64,000 nt of DNA from NCBI RefSeq assembly GCF_001039355.2, contig NW_019775635.1:1259434-1323433 (forward strand). Direction: 5' to 3'. Origin of the DNA: Lingula anatina. Taxonomy: Eukaryota; Brachiopoda; Lingulata; Lingulida; Lingulidae. The position numbers were made by a program, and so were the translations under genes. Positions 12,592 to 25,284 of this stretch are shown here, piece after piece; within the stretch, counting starts at the first letter, position 1; every line of letters starts with the position of its first letter. The notes beneath the pieces are model-generated. The model saw only the letters and a list, made by a program, of their open reading frames with translations, was not told the origin of the DNA and made no database searches.

Positions 12592-15500
12592 ACCTCTGCC
12601 CGCCCTGCTTTAAAGCCCCCGGATAAGGCGAAAAGGTAAAATTGAGCGAAAATAGCAAATTACATACTGAATAAAAGTTATCCCCTTACATAAGTTAAGG
12701 TGCGGCAAATGGCAACAATTTAAATGAAAATGAAAGAGGGATTACGTTCTCCATTGTGGCTAAGCATTATGAGACATATCTGGTGTGATTGATCTTATTT
12801 ACTAAAATCAGACTATATTTGCAGGAGATCTGTGACAACCCTGTGTTTATACAGGAGAACGCCACTAGTTTTAACCTGTACCAAGGCAAAAGTGGTAAGT
12901 AATCACGGAAAAACTAATAAAATGTAATAAGGTTGGAAAAATGTACTTCTGACTTCTGTAAAACTATCCAGATTAGTCCATGAGAACACTGAAACTAATT
13001 TGATCATTGCAGATAGTTGCTGTTTTGCGGCAGCTGCAGCTTTACTCGCCACTAAAAGATTACTCTTTAAGTCGGTTGTGCCGCCAGATCAAAACTTTGG
13101 CGGGAATTATACAGGTATGTGGACGTGAGCCTTTAAAAAATGCACCATCAATTATACACCAACTTTTAGCAGTTAAACTAATATTGCATGCTGAGGACGT
13201 CTAACATTCTAAGGTGTAGCAAAAATACTTAGAAGAAGCATTTTCGGACGCTAAATAGCATAAAGGTCACTTTTCTGTGCAGCTACGCTAATGGTTAGAA
13301 AAAGAGGTATGATTCAGTTAATTTCGAATCTTAGAATAACGTGTCTCTCACTGACTATGCACAGATGATATTTTTAAAAGCATCTTTAAAAAAGCGCCTT
13401 CACCTCAGAAATAATGTTGACTTGCCGCCATGAGCTGCCCAGTGTGAACATAGGATAGGCAAAGAACTCTTACCTGGATTTTCTCAATTATGAAAGATAT
13501 GCTCTCTTTCAGCGGGGCCCGCAGAGATACATGGTAACATGTCTTACCTGGCCCGTGGCGCGCAGCAGACGTCTTACTTTGTTGATTATTGTATTACAGA
13601 ATATTGGATTTCATCACAGATACCACCTGATGCAAATCATTAACAACTATATGACCTTTTAATTTTTTTTCTTTCATGAGGAATATTCCATTTTTATCTC
13701 TGGCGGTATGGAAAATGGCGGGAAGTGATCATAGACGATCGGTTGCCCCTTGGCAAAGACAAGAAGCTGTTATTTTGCCAAAACCAAGGAAATCCGGAGG
13801 AGTTCTGGTGCGCTCTTCTGGAGAAAGCTTATGCCAAGTAAGCCTTTCTATTCGATACATCTGAAAAGATAGAGTTAAGACTGTCCTAAGGGGCATGCCT
13901 GTCGTGTTTACCTATATTTAGCTCTCTACTTTGTTGACTATGCTTGTCGGCTTAAGTGGAACTTGGAGTGAATCATTTAAAGAAACACATGCTTTCTAAA
14001 ATCTTACATCATAGACATTTATGTATACGATTAAACCCGTATCCTCTTGTCAGAATAACGGCGATAAAGGAACTCTGCAGTCTCTTGTCATTCCAGCAGA
14101 GAAATCAAGCAATGAAGATACTTGTTGCAAACTTTATTTCCTTCAAAATAAAGAAATATGTAAGAAAACAGGAGAGATACCTGTTAGCCAGGTTTGGCGC
14201 TCTTACATTAGATTAATACTGTATGTCCGATAATTATTATTAATTCATTCAGTGTAACCGTTTACTTACAGGCTCTGTGGCTCATACAGCGCTATAAGCT
14301 CACTGTTCGCCAGAGACATAATGGTGGATTTTACTGGTGGTTTTCCTGAATCATACAACATAAAAAAGAAAGCAAAACTCCCTAATAATCTCTTCGACTT
14401 GTTAAGAAAATGCGGTAGCAAAGCCGCCATTCTTCAATGTGGGATATGGGTTAGTTTGGAAAAAAACATTGTGCATTTGGAAGTGGTTTACGACATTTAC
14501 TAAAACAATCGTGTTTTTGTTAGTTTGTCTACTGTACTTTTTGTGTCGAAGAAAGGCATCATCAGACCATTTGCATATTTGTCACTTTTTCACACTTTGA
14601 AAATGTATAAAAAAACAGTCGAAGTACACTGTACATTGTCTCGTTATTTATTTTAAGTTGAACGCAACTATTCCCTAACATTCTCTTCACACAGCCGGAC
14701 AAAGGTGAGACCATTCCCATGAGTTTACCGACAGGACTCTATACAGGCCACGCCTACAGTGTGACGTCAATGAAACAAGTGAGGGCTACTGTGACAGATA
14801 TGTCACTGTCTTCGGCCCCATTCAGAATGGGGGATCGACTAAGTAGTCCGAGGGTCATATATGGCCGACTCACTCGAATACTTCCCCCCGGGATATCTAT
14901 TCAGCGTGTATTAGCGGATTAAACGGCAAGCTTTATAATGAGTCTCCATATTTGACCCTCGGACTACTTAGTCCCCTATTCTGAATGGGGCCTTAGTAGA
15001 CAGATTTGAAGATTCTTACAGATATCGTGATTTGATTTAGTCACGCAATTCTTTTCGATTTGAGAAAAATATTGACATGTGTTTATTGAGTTGTCTGCCT
15101 CATGCCAATTTTGATATCAAATGTCCGTGGTCTTTCAATTTTATGAAACACAAATTGTTACGGCGTTTCCTTCCATCGAATTAAAGTCAAATTTGCGTTG
15201 AGGACTTTGATGAAACAGTTACATGTGATGTCCATTTACTTGAATTACATTTTATCTTTCCAGATTCAAGTCAACGGGACACCTACCAGACTGGTGAGAC
15301 TGAACAACCCGCAGGGTCAAACAGGCTGGAAGGGGGCGTGGGGGGAGACGTGAGTGTTCCAACAGCCGTCACAGTCACGTTGCGTGGTCTTTCTGGGACC
15401 GAAACTATATTGCTGACAATATATAGTGTCTTTCCTTTTAACCTAATATGACCTATTTACGATCCGTATTTGCAAGATATTTACAGCCCTAAGTTTTGTT

Positions 15501-18500
15501 CTCTTCTACATGTACATTCTTGATGAAAAGGGTAGTATTTTATTTGAAAAATTTCTACACCAAGTTATAATAATCGTAATTATAATAAAATTATTATTTA
15601 CAGAACCTTTCTCATACTATATTTTTTTCGATGAGTTATTGCCATTTGCATCTTTTCACGTAATTGATATTGTGACCTGACGTTGTGGTGTTGTGACATG
15701 AAGTTGCGGTGTTGTAACCTGACGTTGCGGCGTTGTAACCTGACGTTGTGGCGTTGTAACCTGACGTAGTGGCGTTGTAACCTGACGTAGTGGCGTTGTA
15801 ACCTGACGTTGTGGTGTTGTAACCTGACGTATCTCTATTGTAGATCTAAGGAATGGCAGGCCTTCACGCTCGTAGATAAAGAAAGTCAAGGAGTGAGGTG
15901 CAATGACAACGAATTCTGGTAAACCACTGCTTCACATGTTTTAATTAGTATAGTTCATCTTTTATGTGATAGATGGTAAGGTATATATTGTACACTCATG
16001 TTGTTGGAACTTCAAAAATGCTCCTGGGATTCACATTAGAGTGACGTCCACTACCCTGAGTATTATCACGGTTATTTCAGGATGACCTTTGACGACTGGT
16101 TGAAGAACTTTGAAATTCTGGACATAATACACATGAGAAATAAGGAGGCAAGTTTTCGGGCAATTTTAAAAATCAGGAAAAACCTGAACCATAACCAAAT
16201 CTGTATATATTTACGTCACAGTATTGATTTATCTACAGAGCTAAAAAGATGAATGAAAAATTATTTTCAAAAATAAGTAAAAATTGAAAACTAATATATG
16301 AATTATGCTTTTATAAAATTGTGCTGTTGTCTCAGGCTAGGGGTACTGTGTTTTAGGAGGAGGTAGTATGGCAGAGTGCTCTACACTATGGGGAGTGGGT
16401 CCATGGCGTCACAGCCGGAGGAGGAGGAAGTAACCCAGCTCAGAAAGGTGAGAGAAGAAATCCGGATTAAAACACAACCTTTACTTTTTATGTGTGCATA
16501 GCACATGGCATATCAGTGCAAAGACCAGTTGTATCCTGCACAAAAAACTCGTTTTATTGTACATTTCTGTTATTTTGGCATAATACTTTTCTTACACGAC
16601 AATATTGCCAGACCTTCCTAAGATGAACTTTTTATGCCATTCATAGCATTTATTAACCCTATTTATTTACACCCGAGTCATTTTCTCATAGGTTATTTTG
16701 TGTAAAGAGAAATGTGTCGTTTTCAAATTCTGGAAACGAGGTCCCTGCGTGGATAATGACTCGTATTCCTCCACGCCTGTCACTTTTCCAGAACTCTACT
16801 TTACCAACCCTCAATACCAAATGACTATCCGGCTGAGAGACGCCGACGAACACAGCACAATTTGCACCTGTCTCCTGTCCCTGATGCAGATTCTCCCGCC
16901 TCAACGCGACCTCTTCCTCGGCTCCAAACCATCCTCGCATCTTATCTTCTTTAACGTGTACCAGGTACGGAGTAGTTCTTCTACAGGGTTGTTAAGAATC
17001 CTGCTAACTTCAGAACTTTTGGTAAACCCTGTAAGTAAAAGGCATCTTGGAGAATGCGGAAAGATTTATGTAAAGCAATTGTTGTTGCTTCTTGCTTTAT
17101 GTTTCCTTTTCAACTTTGGACTTTTGGGAAAATGTGTCAATTTTTACGTTACCAAGGGTTCCAAAATCATTATTGCAGTCAATGCCGGGCAGTAAAATAT
17201 TTTTTCTCTCTTTTTTGTTTATTTATTATATTTGTCACGTTTCTATTGTTTTCTATTGTTCACCTATATTTGCATTCTGTACCCATTTTTGTTGCTTTTG
17301 TTACTTTATCACCTCTTATTTTGTTTTCATTTAAGTTAAGGCAAGTCTATTTCTTTATATCTTATTTTGTTCTGTTTCATTATGTTGCATAAATAATTTT
17401 ACAATGATATGATGTTACTTTCCTCTTGAGATATTTTCAAATACCTGTAAGTAGACTGTCAACCTTGTTAATGTCAATAGGTTTCAGTATACACCATTTT
17501 ATGGCATTTTCTGGTTCTTTAAAAGTTCCGTTTAGATGTTGCAAGAAATCTGTCGTACTCTAGCTATAACATATAATAAGATAGCATATTATAGATATTT
17601 GCAGATTACAACTATGTATCCAATGATGGTGTCGCTCTAGAGGCAGACATGCCCCTCCTAACGACATTGTATACATTACGTACTGCATTTAGTTCGTCAA
17701 GAAAGTATCATTACGAAAAGTGGAAAAAATGAAACCTGTCAGAAGTGTATGAGGTCGTTTCTTCTAACACCTTGTCTTAACATTCAGATCAAGGACGGCG
17801 TTGCTGAGCCGTTTAATGAAGACAACTACTCCGAACGCGCATCCGCCGTCTATCAACTCCAAACCAATGTCGTTCAGCGCGAGGTGACGTGTCGTCTGCG
17901 TCTAGAACCTGGAGTTTACTGCCTCATTCCAACTACTCAGAAAACTAACCAGGAAGCCGATTTTCTTCTCAGAATATGGACTGAAAAAGAAATACATTCC
18001 TGGTAAATGTGTTTATCAAGTTATTTTTTCACTTTTCTTTATAATTGAAGTTCCTAATTATTTCGTAATCCTTTAAAGCTTTCAAGAATGGTAATTGAAA
18101 AAATGATAGCAGCAATTTTTTTCTCGGCGTATTCATTATAGATTTTATTTTCAATCAGTCTGACTCCCTTTATGAGAATTCCTGTTTTCTACGTATTTTA
18201 TAGTTGTACTTATATCCATGTCAGTGATGCCATGGCTGTTTATAGAAATTAGATTTATGGAACATCTAATAAAAGAGCCATCATGAGATTTCTTTGCAAT
18301 TTCAGTTTAGTTGACGAAACGACGGGCCCCTATCAGCCGAAGGTGTCTACCTCCATCCCGGTAAGTGTGTTTTTTATTAACAAGAAGTCAAGATATTTTG
18401 CATAACATAACATAACGTAACATAATAATGATAATGTTATAGTGACAACAACGACGATCTGGAGCTTCAGATATTTATTCCCCACACTCAATTTTTCACA

Positions 18501-19448
18501 GAATCTACAAGTATTTATATTCTATTTTCCATTCTCATATTTCCCATTCTCATATTACAAAATTCTATTCAATATTTCCTAATTCAGTAATTTAAATGAG
18601 ACTTGTTTATGATTTAAAATATTTAAAATATTTTCCGAATTACTCATCTTGGATCCTGTCCAACTCAAGTATGCACGAGTTCTACACGTGTTAAACACGC
18701 GCAAATCGATAGAAAAATTAACCAATCAGATCCAACTATATCTGACTCTGAAAGGTTCCACCCTTTCCTTCTTCAAGAACAGTCTCTACACTCGTTGACA
18801 CTTTAAGACATTTACTTTGCACTCAATAACTTCCTACACATTTTAAATGTTTTGTAATTATCGAAAGTGTATGTCATTTGCTTTCAAAATACACCCCTTC
18901 TCCAAAAGAAATCGTCCTCGAATTCTAAAACTTTACAACAACAATAATAATAATAATAGTAATAATAGTAGTAGTAGTATTTTTTTTCAAATGTTGATTT
19001 TCTGCCACGAATAAAAAGTCTTCGCAGAAAAATGTTAAGTCAAAGTAATGGTCAATAAAATCCACACAGATTCTAGTTTTCTAAGCATGGTTATTTTTTT
19101 CAGTTGGATGGTGAGGATTCTAGCGTCCCCGAGAATTATTTAGGTCTCTCAAAGGATGTGTTCTTTAAATACGGTGGCCTGGAGGGGGCAGTAGACGGAC
19201 GCGATCTACGGGTTCTCATTAACCATCTCTTCAGGAAAGGTAAGAGAGATGTTCCTTATATACCAAAACTAACTTGCTGCTTGATATATATTGCAATGTC
19301 TATTCTATTGAATCAGTCATGTTTTTTTGTTCTAACATTTCAATACAATTGTATTGTTTTTATTTCAGATCTTGGAGACAGCGGAGGCTTCACCGTGGAA
19401 CCGTGCCGCTCCTTGTTGTCTATGTTTGACGTATCTTTTGACATCTGG

Positions 19449-19487
<39 letters not shown>

Positions 19488-20257
19488 GCGTTGAGGTGAA
19501 CAAAGCTGTGATATGCCACGTTAAACGTCAGACCCAATATTGATAATTTCTACAATCCATGAACTCTGTATGGTACAATAAGCAAAACAGAAAAAACAAC
19601 AAACGTATGCGATATACTGAGAGACCATTCCCACAGATATTTGGATCGATCTATCTCCCTATTAAATTGTTATCAGCTTAACCGGTTTAAATGTCTGTCC
19701 CGCCTACTAAAGCTGTTATTGGATAATTATCTTTACCTCCTAGCTGATTCGGTAGGCGTGACAGACATTTAAGCAGGTTAGTTGATAGCAATTTAGTGAG
19801 ACTCCCCAGAGAGTTAGACCGATCCAGATGGATCGATCTAGGTATGTGAACCCAGTCTAAGTAACTTTAAAAAAAATTTTTTTAAACATTTCCTGAACAC
19901 AGGTTTCAGGTCGATTCAGTAGGCTATCTGAACTTTGATCAAACGTCAAAACTTTGGCAGCTTATACGTCGTTGGCGGGTAGGTGTAATTAGTTAACTTA
20001 CCAGTATCACTTCTCTGAATAAGATTTAAAAATAAGAAAATAAGTGGAATGTTCAGACTCTGATAGTGCCGAGCGTGTGTTTCTTGTTAAACCTTGATGC
20101 ATACCAGGGCCGTAGCCTCCGGGGGGCAGGGGGGGGCAGCTGCCCCCCCTGGAATTTGGAATTTTACACACCACACCCTTCGCCCCCTCGTGTCCGCTTA
20201 CTGCCCCCCCTGGCATTTTGCTCAGGCTACGGCCCTGCATACATTTTGCGTTCTTGA

Positions 20258-20310
<53 letters not shown>

Positions 20311-21443
20311 TGGAAGTGACGGAACGCTGTTAAAGTACTTGCTCTTTCAGTCATATAATTCTTGTTTTCACACAGGCCGTTTTCAAGAGGTACGACACAT
20401 CTAGGTCAGGACTCATTGAAAGCTTTGAAGTTCGCAAACTATTCAGAGATATTGGTAAGTCTCTTCCGGTATGTATGCACGTAGATGGACAGACATGTAG
20501 TACATCTTTAAATGTTTACATTCAATTTGCTTTCGATTAGTGAAATGATACTAATTGACACATGCATTTCTGTTGAAATATATAATGAACAGATGCGATC
20601 GAAAAAGAGAATTTAACTTAAATGCTTAGCAAACCACTGTCTTATAAATAATTATCTCGGTCTTTAGGTTTTCGACTAAACACACCCACAGTCACCGTAA
20701 TAATTAGGAAATACGGGGGCAAACAGGAGAACATCAATTTTGAAGATTTTGTTCTGTGTGCCGCTAGGGTGCATACGTTATACAGTGAGTAGACTATCTC
20801 TACAATGTTGTGTCTTATTTATTATTTCTTGTTTGTGAAAGACGCATTTATTATCAAGTATTCATAAAGATTTACATTTCTAAGTATGTTGAACTGAAAT
20901 TATTTCTCTTCTTTTTGCAAAGTACAAATTAAAAAAAAAAGAAAGTTTATGGGTGAATGCCACCTTTACATTTCAGTATTCACACGCCTTTTTGTTGGTT
21001 GAATAGGTTTTTAACGTGCCTCCAAAACATTCAAAGATTTAGAAAATTGATTGTTAGTTATCAGTCGGCACCAGTATTTTTATAGAATGGTGTTTTACAA
21101 TTATCTAGACAATATTTGGTATTTATTCAGGCAGTTATAAGAAATACAGTAAAAGAGGTCTTGGAGACGATGCCAGGCTGAACATGGAACAGGTAAAGTT
21201 GGCTAAAATTCTGGCTTAATACATAGCCGTAAAAAATAAAATGAAACGTCTAAGCACTGATGACCGGCTTCATTGGTAGTATTGCTGATAGTTTTTTTTT
21301 TATTGCGCTTTCTTTTGAATCAATAATTTCAAAAAAATGTTTGGTATTAGAAAAATACATCGCACATTGAAAACTGTTATTTATTGGAGTTACCCTATAG
21401 TTTGCTTTTATTTCAGTGGATGCAAGTGGGTATGACACAGTGA
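9884..21443 (+). CDS. Calpain, classical penta-EF-hand type, complete (20 exons)
   Basis: Calpains are cytosolic calcium-activated cysteine proteases. Twenty phase-matched exons: 9884-10051, 12825-12894, 13013-13114, 13681-13837, 14272-14449, 14695-14778, 15264-15349, 15844-15918, 16081-16147, 16357-16447, 16792-16964, 17788-18002, 18306-18360, 19104-19239, 19369-19430, 19910-19978, 20376-20454, 20668-20784, 21131-21192, 21417-21443. Product ~690 aa, a normal classical length. Protease core: oxyanion Gln ~76, Cys ~82, His ~244 (GHAYSVT), Asn ~268. Then the C2-like domain (FTNPQY) and a C-terminal EF-hand domain; the loop spanning exons 15-16 has Gln where position 12 is usually Glu. Odd: the Trp after the catalytic Cys is Cys (DSCCF for GDCWF) and NPWG reads NPQG, so activity is uncertain. 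Intron 9 has a GC donor. The start is uncertain: the frame stays open back to 9593, but family alignment favours 9884 or 9893. Intron 1 holds an assembly gap. Confidence 0.9.
11849..12278. other. Assembly gap (430 N) in calpain intron 1
   Basis: A run of N preceded by a poly-C tract and followed by a TTA repeat, both typical of assembly breaks. A missed exon here is unlikely, since exons 1 and 2 join in phase across a normal family boundary. Confidence 0.95.
12465..12593. repeat. Microsatellites: (ATT)n, (TC)n and (AC)n
   Basis: An ATT run at 12465-12497 and adjoining TC and CA dinucleotide runs at 12552-12593, in calpain intron 1 just right of the gap. Confidence 0.9.
14814..14992. mobile_element. 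Palindromic MITE, GGCCCCATTC ends
   Basis: A 179-bp element with long inverted ends. The left starts GGCCCCATTCAGAATGGGGG and the right ends in its near reverse complement; the arm containing ACTAAGTAGTCCGAGGGTCA is also repeated in inverse. Flanks are TTC and TTA, a possible decayed 3-bp target duplication. It lies 36 bp inside calpain intron 6. No coding capacity. Confidence 0.75.
15671..15830. repeat. 21-bp minisatellite, ~7.6 copies
   Basis: The tandem unit resembles TGTAACCTGACGTTGTGGCGT, with a handful of substitutions between copies. It lies in calpain intron 7 and stops 13 bp before exon 8 (acceptor AG at 15842-15843), so the branch point probably lies within or right next to it. The unit is a multiple of three and is open on the minus strand (repeating RQVTTP), which I regard as fortuitous. 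Confidence 0.95.
19449..19487. repeat. (ATT)n microsatellite
   Basis: Thirteen ATT units in calpain intron 15, starting about 20 bp after the exon 15 donor. Confidence 0.95.
19621..19857. mobile_element. PIF/Harbinger-like MITE, GA.ACCATTCCCA ends
   Basis: A 237-bp element with degenerate inverted ends containing GGATCGATCTA and its inverse, plus an internal inverted AAATGTCTGTCCCGCC / GGCGTGACAGACATTT pair. Flanks are TGA and TAA. It shares ends and interior with 38729-38942. It lies in calpain intron 15. Confidence 0.75.
20105..20237. mobile_element. Short palindromic element with CAGGGCCGTAGCC ends
   Basis: A 133-bp element bounded by CAGGGCCGTAGCC and its exact reverse complement, with further internal complementarity (GGGGGGCAG versus CTGCCCCCC). 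CATAC occurs on both sides as a likely 5-bp target duplication. Ends beginning CAGGG are typical of hAT-type non-autonomous elements, although hAT duplications are usually 8 bp. It lies in calpain intron 16. Confidence 0.75.
20258..20307. repeat. (TG)n(AG)n microsatellite
   Basis: A short TG run passing into about 18 AG units, in calpain intron 16 upstream of the exon 17 acceptor. Confidence 0.9.
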
Positions 21444-22735
21444 CGTGGGGAAGGGTTTAGCACCATGAGACTTTGGGACGGTCACTTGTGTACTGATGAA
21501 GTGCCATGCTAGCTCATTTTATATAACTAACTATCATAAAGAGAAACCCCTAGTACACCGCAGCAATGCAGCAGATGCACTTTTAATTGAATTATTGTGA
21601 GCAGACGTTTTTGTGACATTATTATTATTTATTAAATCCCTGATATAGACACGAGGCAGAAGAACGTTTACATATTTTTATTTATTATATGTTAACATAT
21701 CATTTATTGTTTAAGTTTTAAGCAAGGGACAGTTTATGGGGTTCTCCTTTTGTTAACTCTTTCCATCTCTTTTCAAAAAGTTTGACTAACAGGCCCTGTA
21801 CGTGGAAAAAATCTTCTGAATAAACCAATCAATATGAAAGCTGGGTCCTTGTAAGGGAAATTAAGGTAATAAACTTTTGTACATATTTAATAAAGTCGAA
21901 AAAATTGTGGTTGAAAGGTAAGAAAAACTGCTTTAAGATTTCTTATCCACGTTGTAAACTGCATATATCGTCCATACTTTCCATATTTTCAAATTTCATG
22001 TATCTACGTATCAATCAAGACCTTGAAAACGATAAAACCCCTTCAATAAAAGTATATGATGTCGATATTTCTATGTGTTATGTACAGGAAGACATGGCGG
22101 TGTAAGGGACTGGCCAGTCGTTTAGAACTAAATTATTTAATTAGAAATTAAATAAAACATCGAATCCAAGTACATGGACGGCGATTCATCGAATTGCTTG
22201 TTTTTTTCGATGAAAATTTGATTTGTCGGGAAAATCCAGGTTAAGAGGTTAGGATACCTTTAAGGTCCTAAGACATATTTTCAGTGACGGTCGTGTGTGA
22301 AATCCCACAAACTGTCCCTTTAATAGACGTTACCTAGGCAATATCATAGCTGAATATTTACTGTTTTAGAAATATCATAACATCTAAACACATTTAATGA
22401 ATAATGGTCGCACACAATGATAAAGTTTTAAAGATGGTTAAAAAAGATATTAGATGAAGGATGTGGAATCCATCTTTATTTACCCTGCCAAATAGTTGCC
22501 TGATATGAGACGCTGGTACCCCGCTATGCCGTGATATGACTTACTCTTGAAAACAGGACACTAGGACATTGCGGCTCAGCAAATCTTTAACGAAACGATA
22601 TTTTATTTTAGCAAATTACGTAGGTTTGCTTAGCCTATTCGCTGTTGGTCTGTTGGCTTATAGCTAGCTAAGAAGTATCTCTTTCTCATTGTGATATCCA
22701 GTTATAAATTGATAAAGTGTTCTAAAGAAAGTCGG
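21444..22735. other. Calpain 3' UTR and convergent intergenic region
   Basis: Follows the calpain stop. An AATAAA at about 21822 is a plausible poly(A) signal for calpain. No further coding or repeat structure is seen before the minus-strand GPCR tail. Confidence 0.5.
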
Positions 22736-25284
22736 CTATATTTGTTTGATGTCCTCCTTCATCGGCTCATCTGTGTCGGCTGTGTGGTCACTGTTCGAAC
22801 TGAAAACAAAACGGTCCCCCAAAATTAAAAGTCTCAATAATTGCTCAATAATTGTTAATGGCCGTGAAGCCAGAATCTTATTAAAAAACAGTTTTTAAAG
22901 CATTATCAATAAGAAATTGTATCTAAATGTAACAACGATCGTCTTACAAATCCTAACAACATAAATAACAACAGCGATCTGTTGTTAAAAAGAAAACTGT
23001 CTACTAATTTAACCAGTCATTAAGTAAAAGCGTCTCATACATGATTTTAATTATTCAGTTACATATCGAGTAACATCCAGTGTAGAAAATAATGACACAG
23101 GCACGCACGAACGAGCACACACACACACACACACACATACACACACACACACACATACACACACACACACGCACACACACACGTGAGACCTGTCCTTACC
23201 TGGAGAAACTCTGCTGTGGTTCCTGTCCGCGGCACATCCCCATAACATGTCGTGTACCCCTCTCCTCACTGTGTCACTCTTCCAGCAGTAGACCACTGGG
23301 TTGATGGCGCTGTTAGCATAGGCCAACAACTTGACAGAAAACTCGATGTGGTGAAGATACTTGAAATACGATAGCCTCAATGACGAAGGAACCTACAATA
23401 TTAATGATCATAAAAAGAAAATAAGGTCTTTTTGTAAGATTTAATGGGGGGGGGGGGATAATACTTTTTGCCTCCTTTTTATGACACTTTTGCAATATCT
23501 CAAATAAATTAAGAAAGGTACACCAGGAGCGTCCGTCTAGATTTTTTAAACCAAAACGATTTCGATCCTTTACAAAAGGTGTTAAAAGATCTTAAAAGAA
23601 ACCCACACAGGCATGTTCCATGTTCTAACTGCAAATTGTCATTTTTTTATTAATCACTCTTATCCTGACATCCTGCAACGTACGGTATAGTACCTGTGTA
23701 TTGGATAATACCACAGCTTTTTTGTTATGGCGTTATTGCCAGCTAGCCTCTACGTTAGAGAGCACTCCAAACCCATGTCGCTGAACAGATCTGACAAGGA
23801 AGGGCATTTGATAGTACTTCTGACACAAACACAAGAAGGTATTTTTAAATGTTAAAACACGCTATTGTTGGGCTGTGTCACATTAATCCGTATATTTCTC
23901 CTGAGAACGTCATATCTCACCGCGCTGGTGGGCGTGGTCCTGTAGATATCCCAAACCATCAGAATCTGGAGTGGAGACCACGTGATTATGAACACTACGA
24001 ACACGACCAACAGCAAATGGACCAGCTGGAATAGAAATATCAGTAAGCTATTTACAGAATATCTATCATAAAATCTGGAATTTGTAAAAAAATTTCCCCC
24101 TTTTTAGAGTTATTCTTTGGAATTTATTGCTTGTCTTTTATTGGTATAATACATAATATTGACATTTTAAGATGAACAACAGCCAAAAAAAAAGTGATAC
24201 GAGATGCCTTGCTTACAAAATGCATTTACAAAACTAAGTAGCATTTCATATAGTGTAATATCGCAGTACCGTCCCTATTTTTGTCCCGGAACTTACCTTT
24301 TTCCTCGCAACGTTGTGGACGCCCACAAAAATGCCGTCTGGATCACGTGTAGGAGTTTCTCGCAGTTTCCACAGTGTGTGAGAAACCATGGCAACGATGG
24401 CAACAACTGGAAAAACATAGGAGACCACAAAATACACTGTCCCGTAGGCGCGCCTCTTTACCTCGTGTCTCAAGACTATACATTCTGAAGTTGAGGGGCC
24501 AAACGTCCACTTGAACTGCACGTGCCTCATGATGAACACCCAGGGTAAGGAGATCGCCACGGACAGCGTCCATATCACAGCCAAGACCACGAAAACACAG
24601 TATGGCTTGCGCTGAGTTATGAATCTTCGCCCGGTGTACATGGCGGCAACAAACCGATCGAAGGCCATAGCCGTTACCGTCAGTATTCCACAGGTTTTTA
24701 ATGTACCTGAAAAGGTGATTGAAATGTTTATATCAAGCAGACATCAAGCAACACATTAAAAAGACATAAATAATTAAAATCTTTTAGGTATTTTTGTGTT
24801 TTATTGAAAAATGTACAGATTTTTACCAAACATTGAAACGCAGAGCACAAAAGCCAACACAACATATAATGCAAGTACAAGCTTTGTTTGTACTTATTTT
24901 CATAATACTTAAAGAAATAAACAAACAGAAAATAATTAACTTACTGGGTAAAAATGCACTTCCAATTTTGCACAAGACGGGTCCGAGCGGCCATTTCCAA
25001 GCTGGGTAAATACTGGTTACCATGGTGACCCACATACACAGCGTCGCCGTCAACAGATCCGTAAGCGCCAGGTTAATCATATAACAATTGTACACTGTTC
25101 TCAACCTTTTGCTTCTTAAAACTGTTAGAATCACGACACCATTCCCGCCCACTGTGACCACCATCAATATCCCAAACAATATCACCTTGACAACCAGCTC
25201 TAATGGGGAACTGTTTTCTCGACCAAAAAGTTTATCCAAAATGTCTAAATTTGCGGAGGAGTTTTCGACCGAGAAGTTTGTCAT
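22736..25284 (-). CDS. Class A (rhodopsin-like) GPCR, probable neuropeptide receptor, gene A
   Basis: A seven-helix receptor of the plasma membrane. Phase-matched exons: 24945-25284 (start MTNFSVENSS with N-glycosylation sites, TM1-TM2, TM3 Cys), 24297-24706 (TM3-TM5), 23921-24025 (TM6) and 23200-23392 (TM7 and helix 8). Motifs: GNGVVI in TM1, NLALTD in TM2, DRF instead of DRY, TWSP in TM6, NSAINPVVY in TM7. The four exons give ~349 aa. A candidate tail exon at 22736-22799 has a good acceptor and reads SNSDHTADTDEP..., like the tail of gene B, but it does not match the phase of the exon 4 donor. Either a small exon is missing or the model is wrong there. Ligand family not recognised; intron layout shows it is a tandem paralogue of gene B. 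Confidence 0.8.
23115..23182. repeat. (CA)n microsatellite, interrupted
   Basis: About 30 CA units with occasional TA or GC interruptions, located just past the exon 4 donor of GPCR gene A. Confidence 0.95.

Noticed and set aside
15656-15889. Minus-strand ORF with RQVTTP repeats
   Set aside because: Translation of the 21-bp minisatellite in a calpain intron; the unit is a multiple of three, so the frame stays open by chance.
16698-16791. Upstream extension of calpain exon 11 in frame (...[10 protein letters not shown]...)
   Set aside because: A much better acceptor (CTTTTCCAG at 16791) gives the family-standard spacing between TAGG and NPQY in the right phase; the extension would add residues not expected in calpains.
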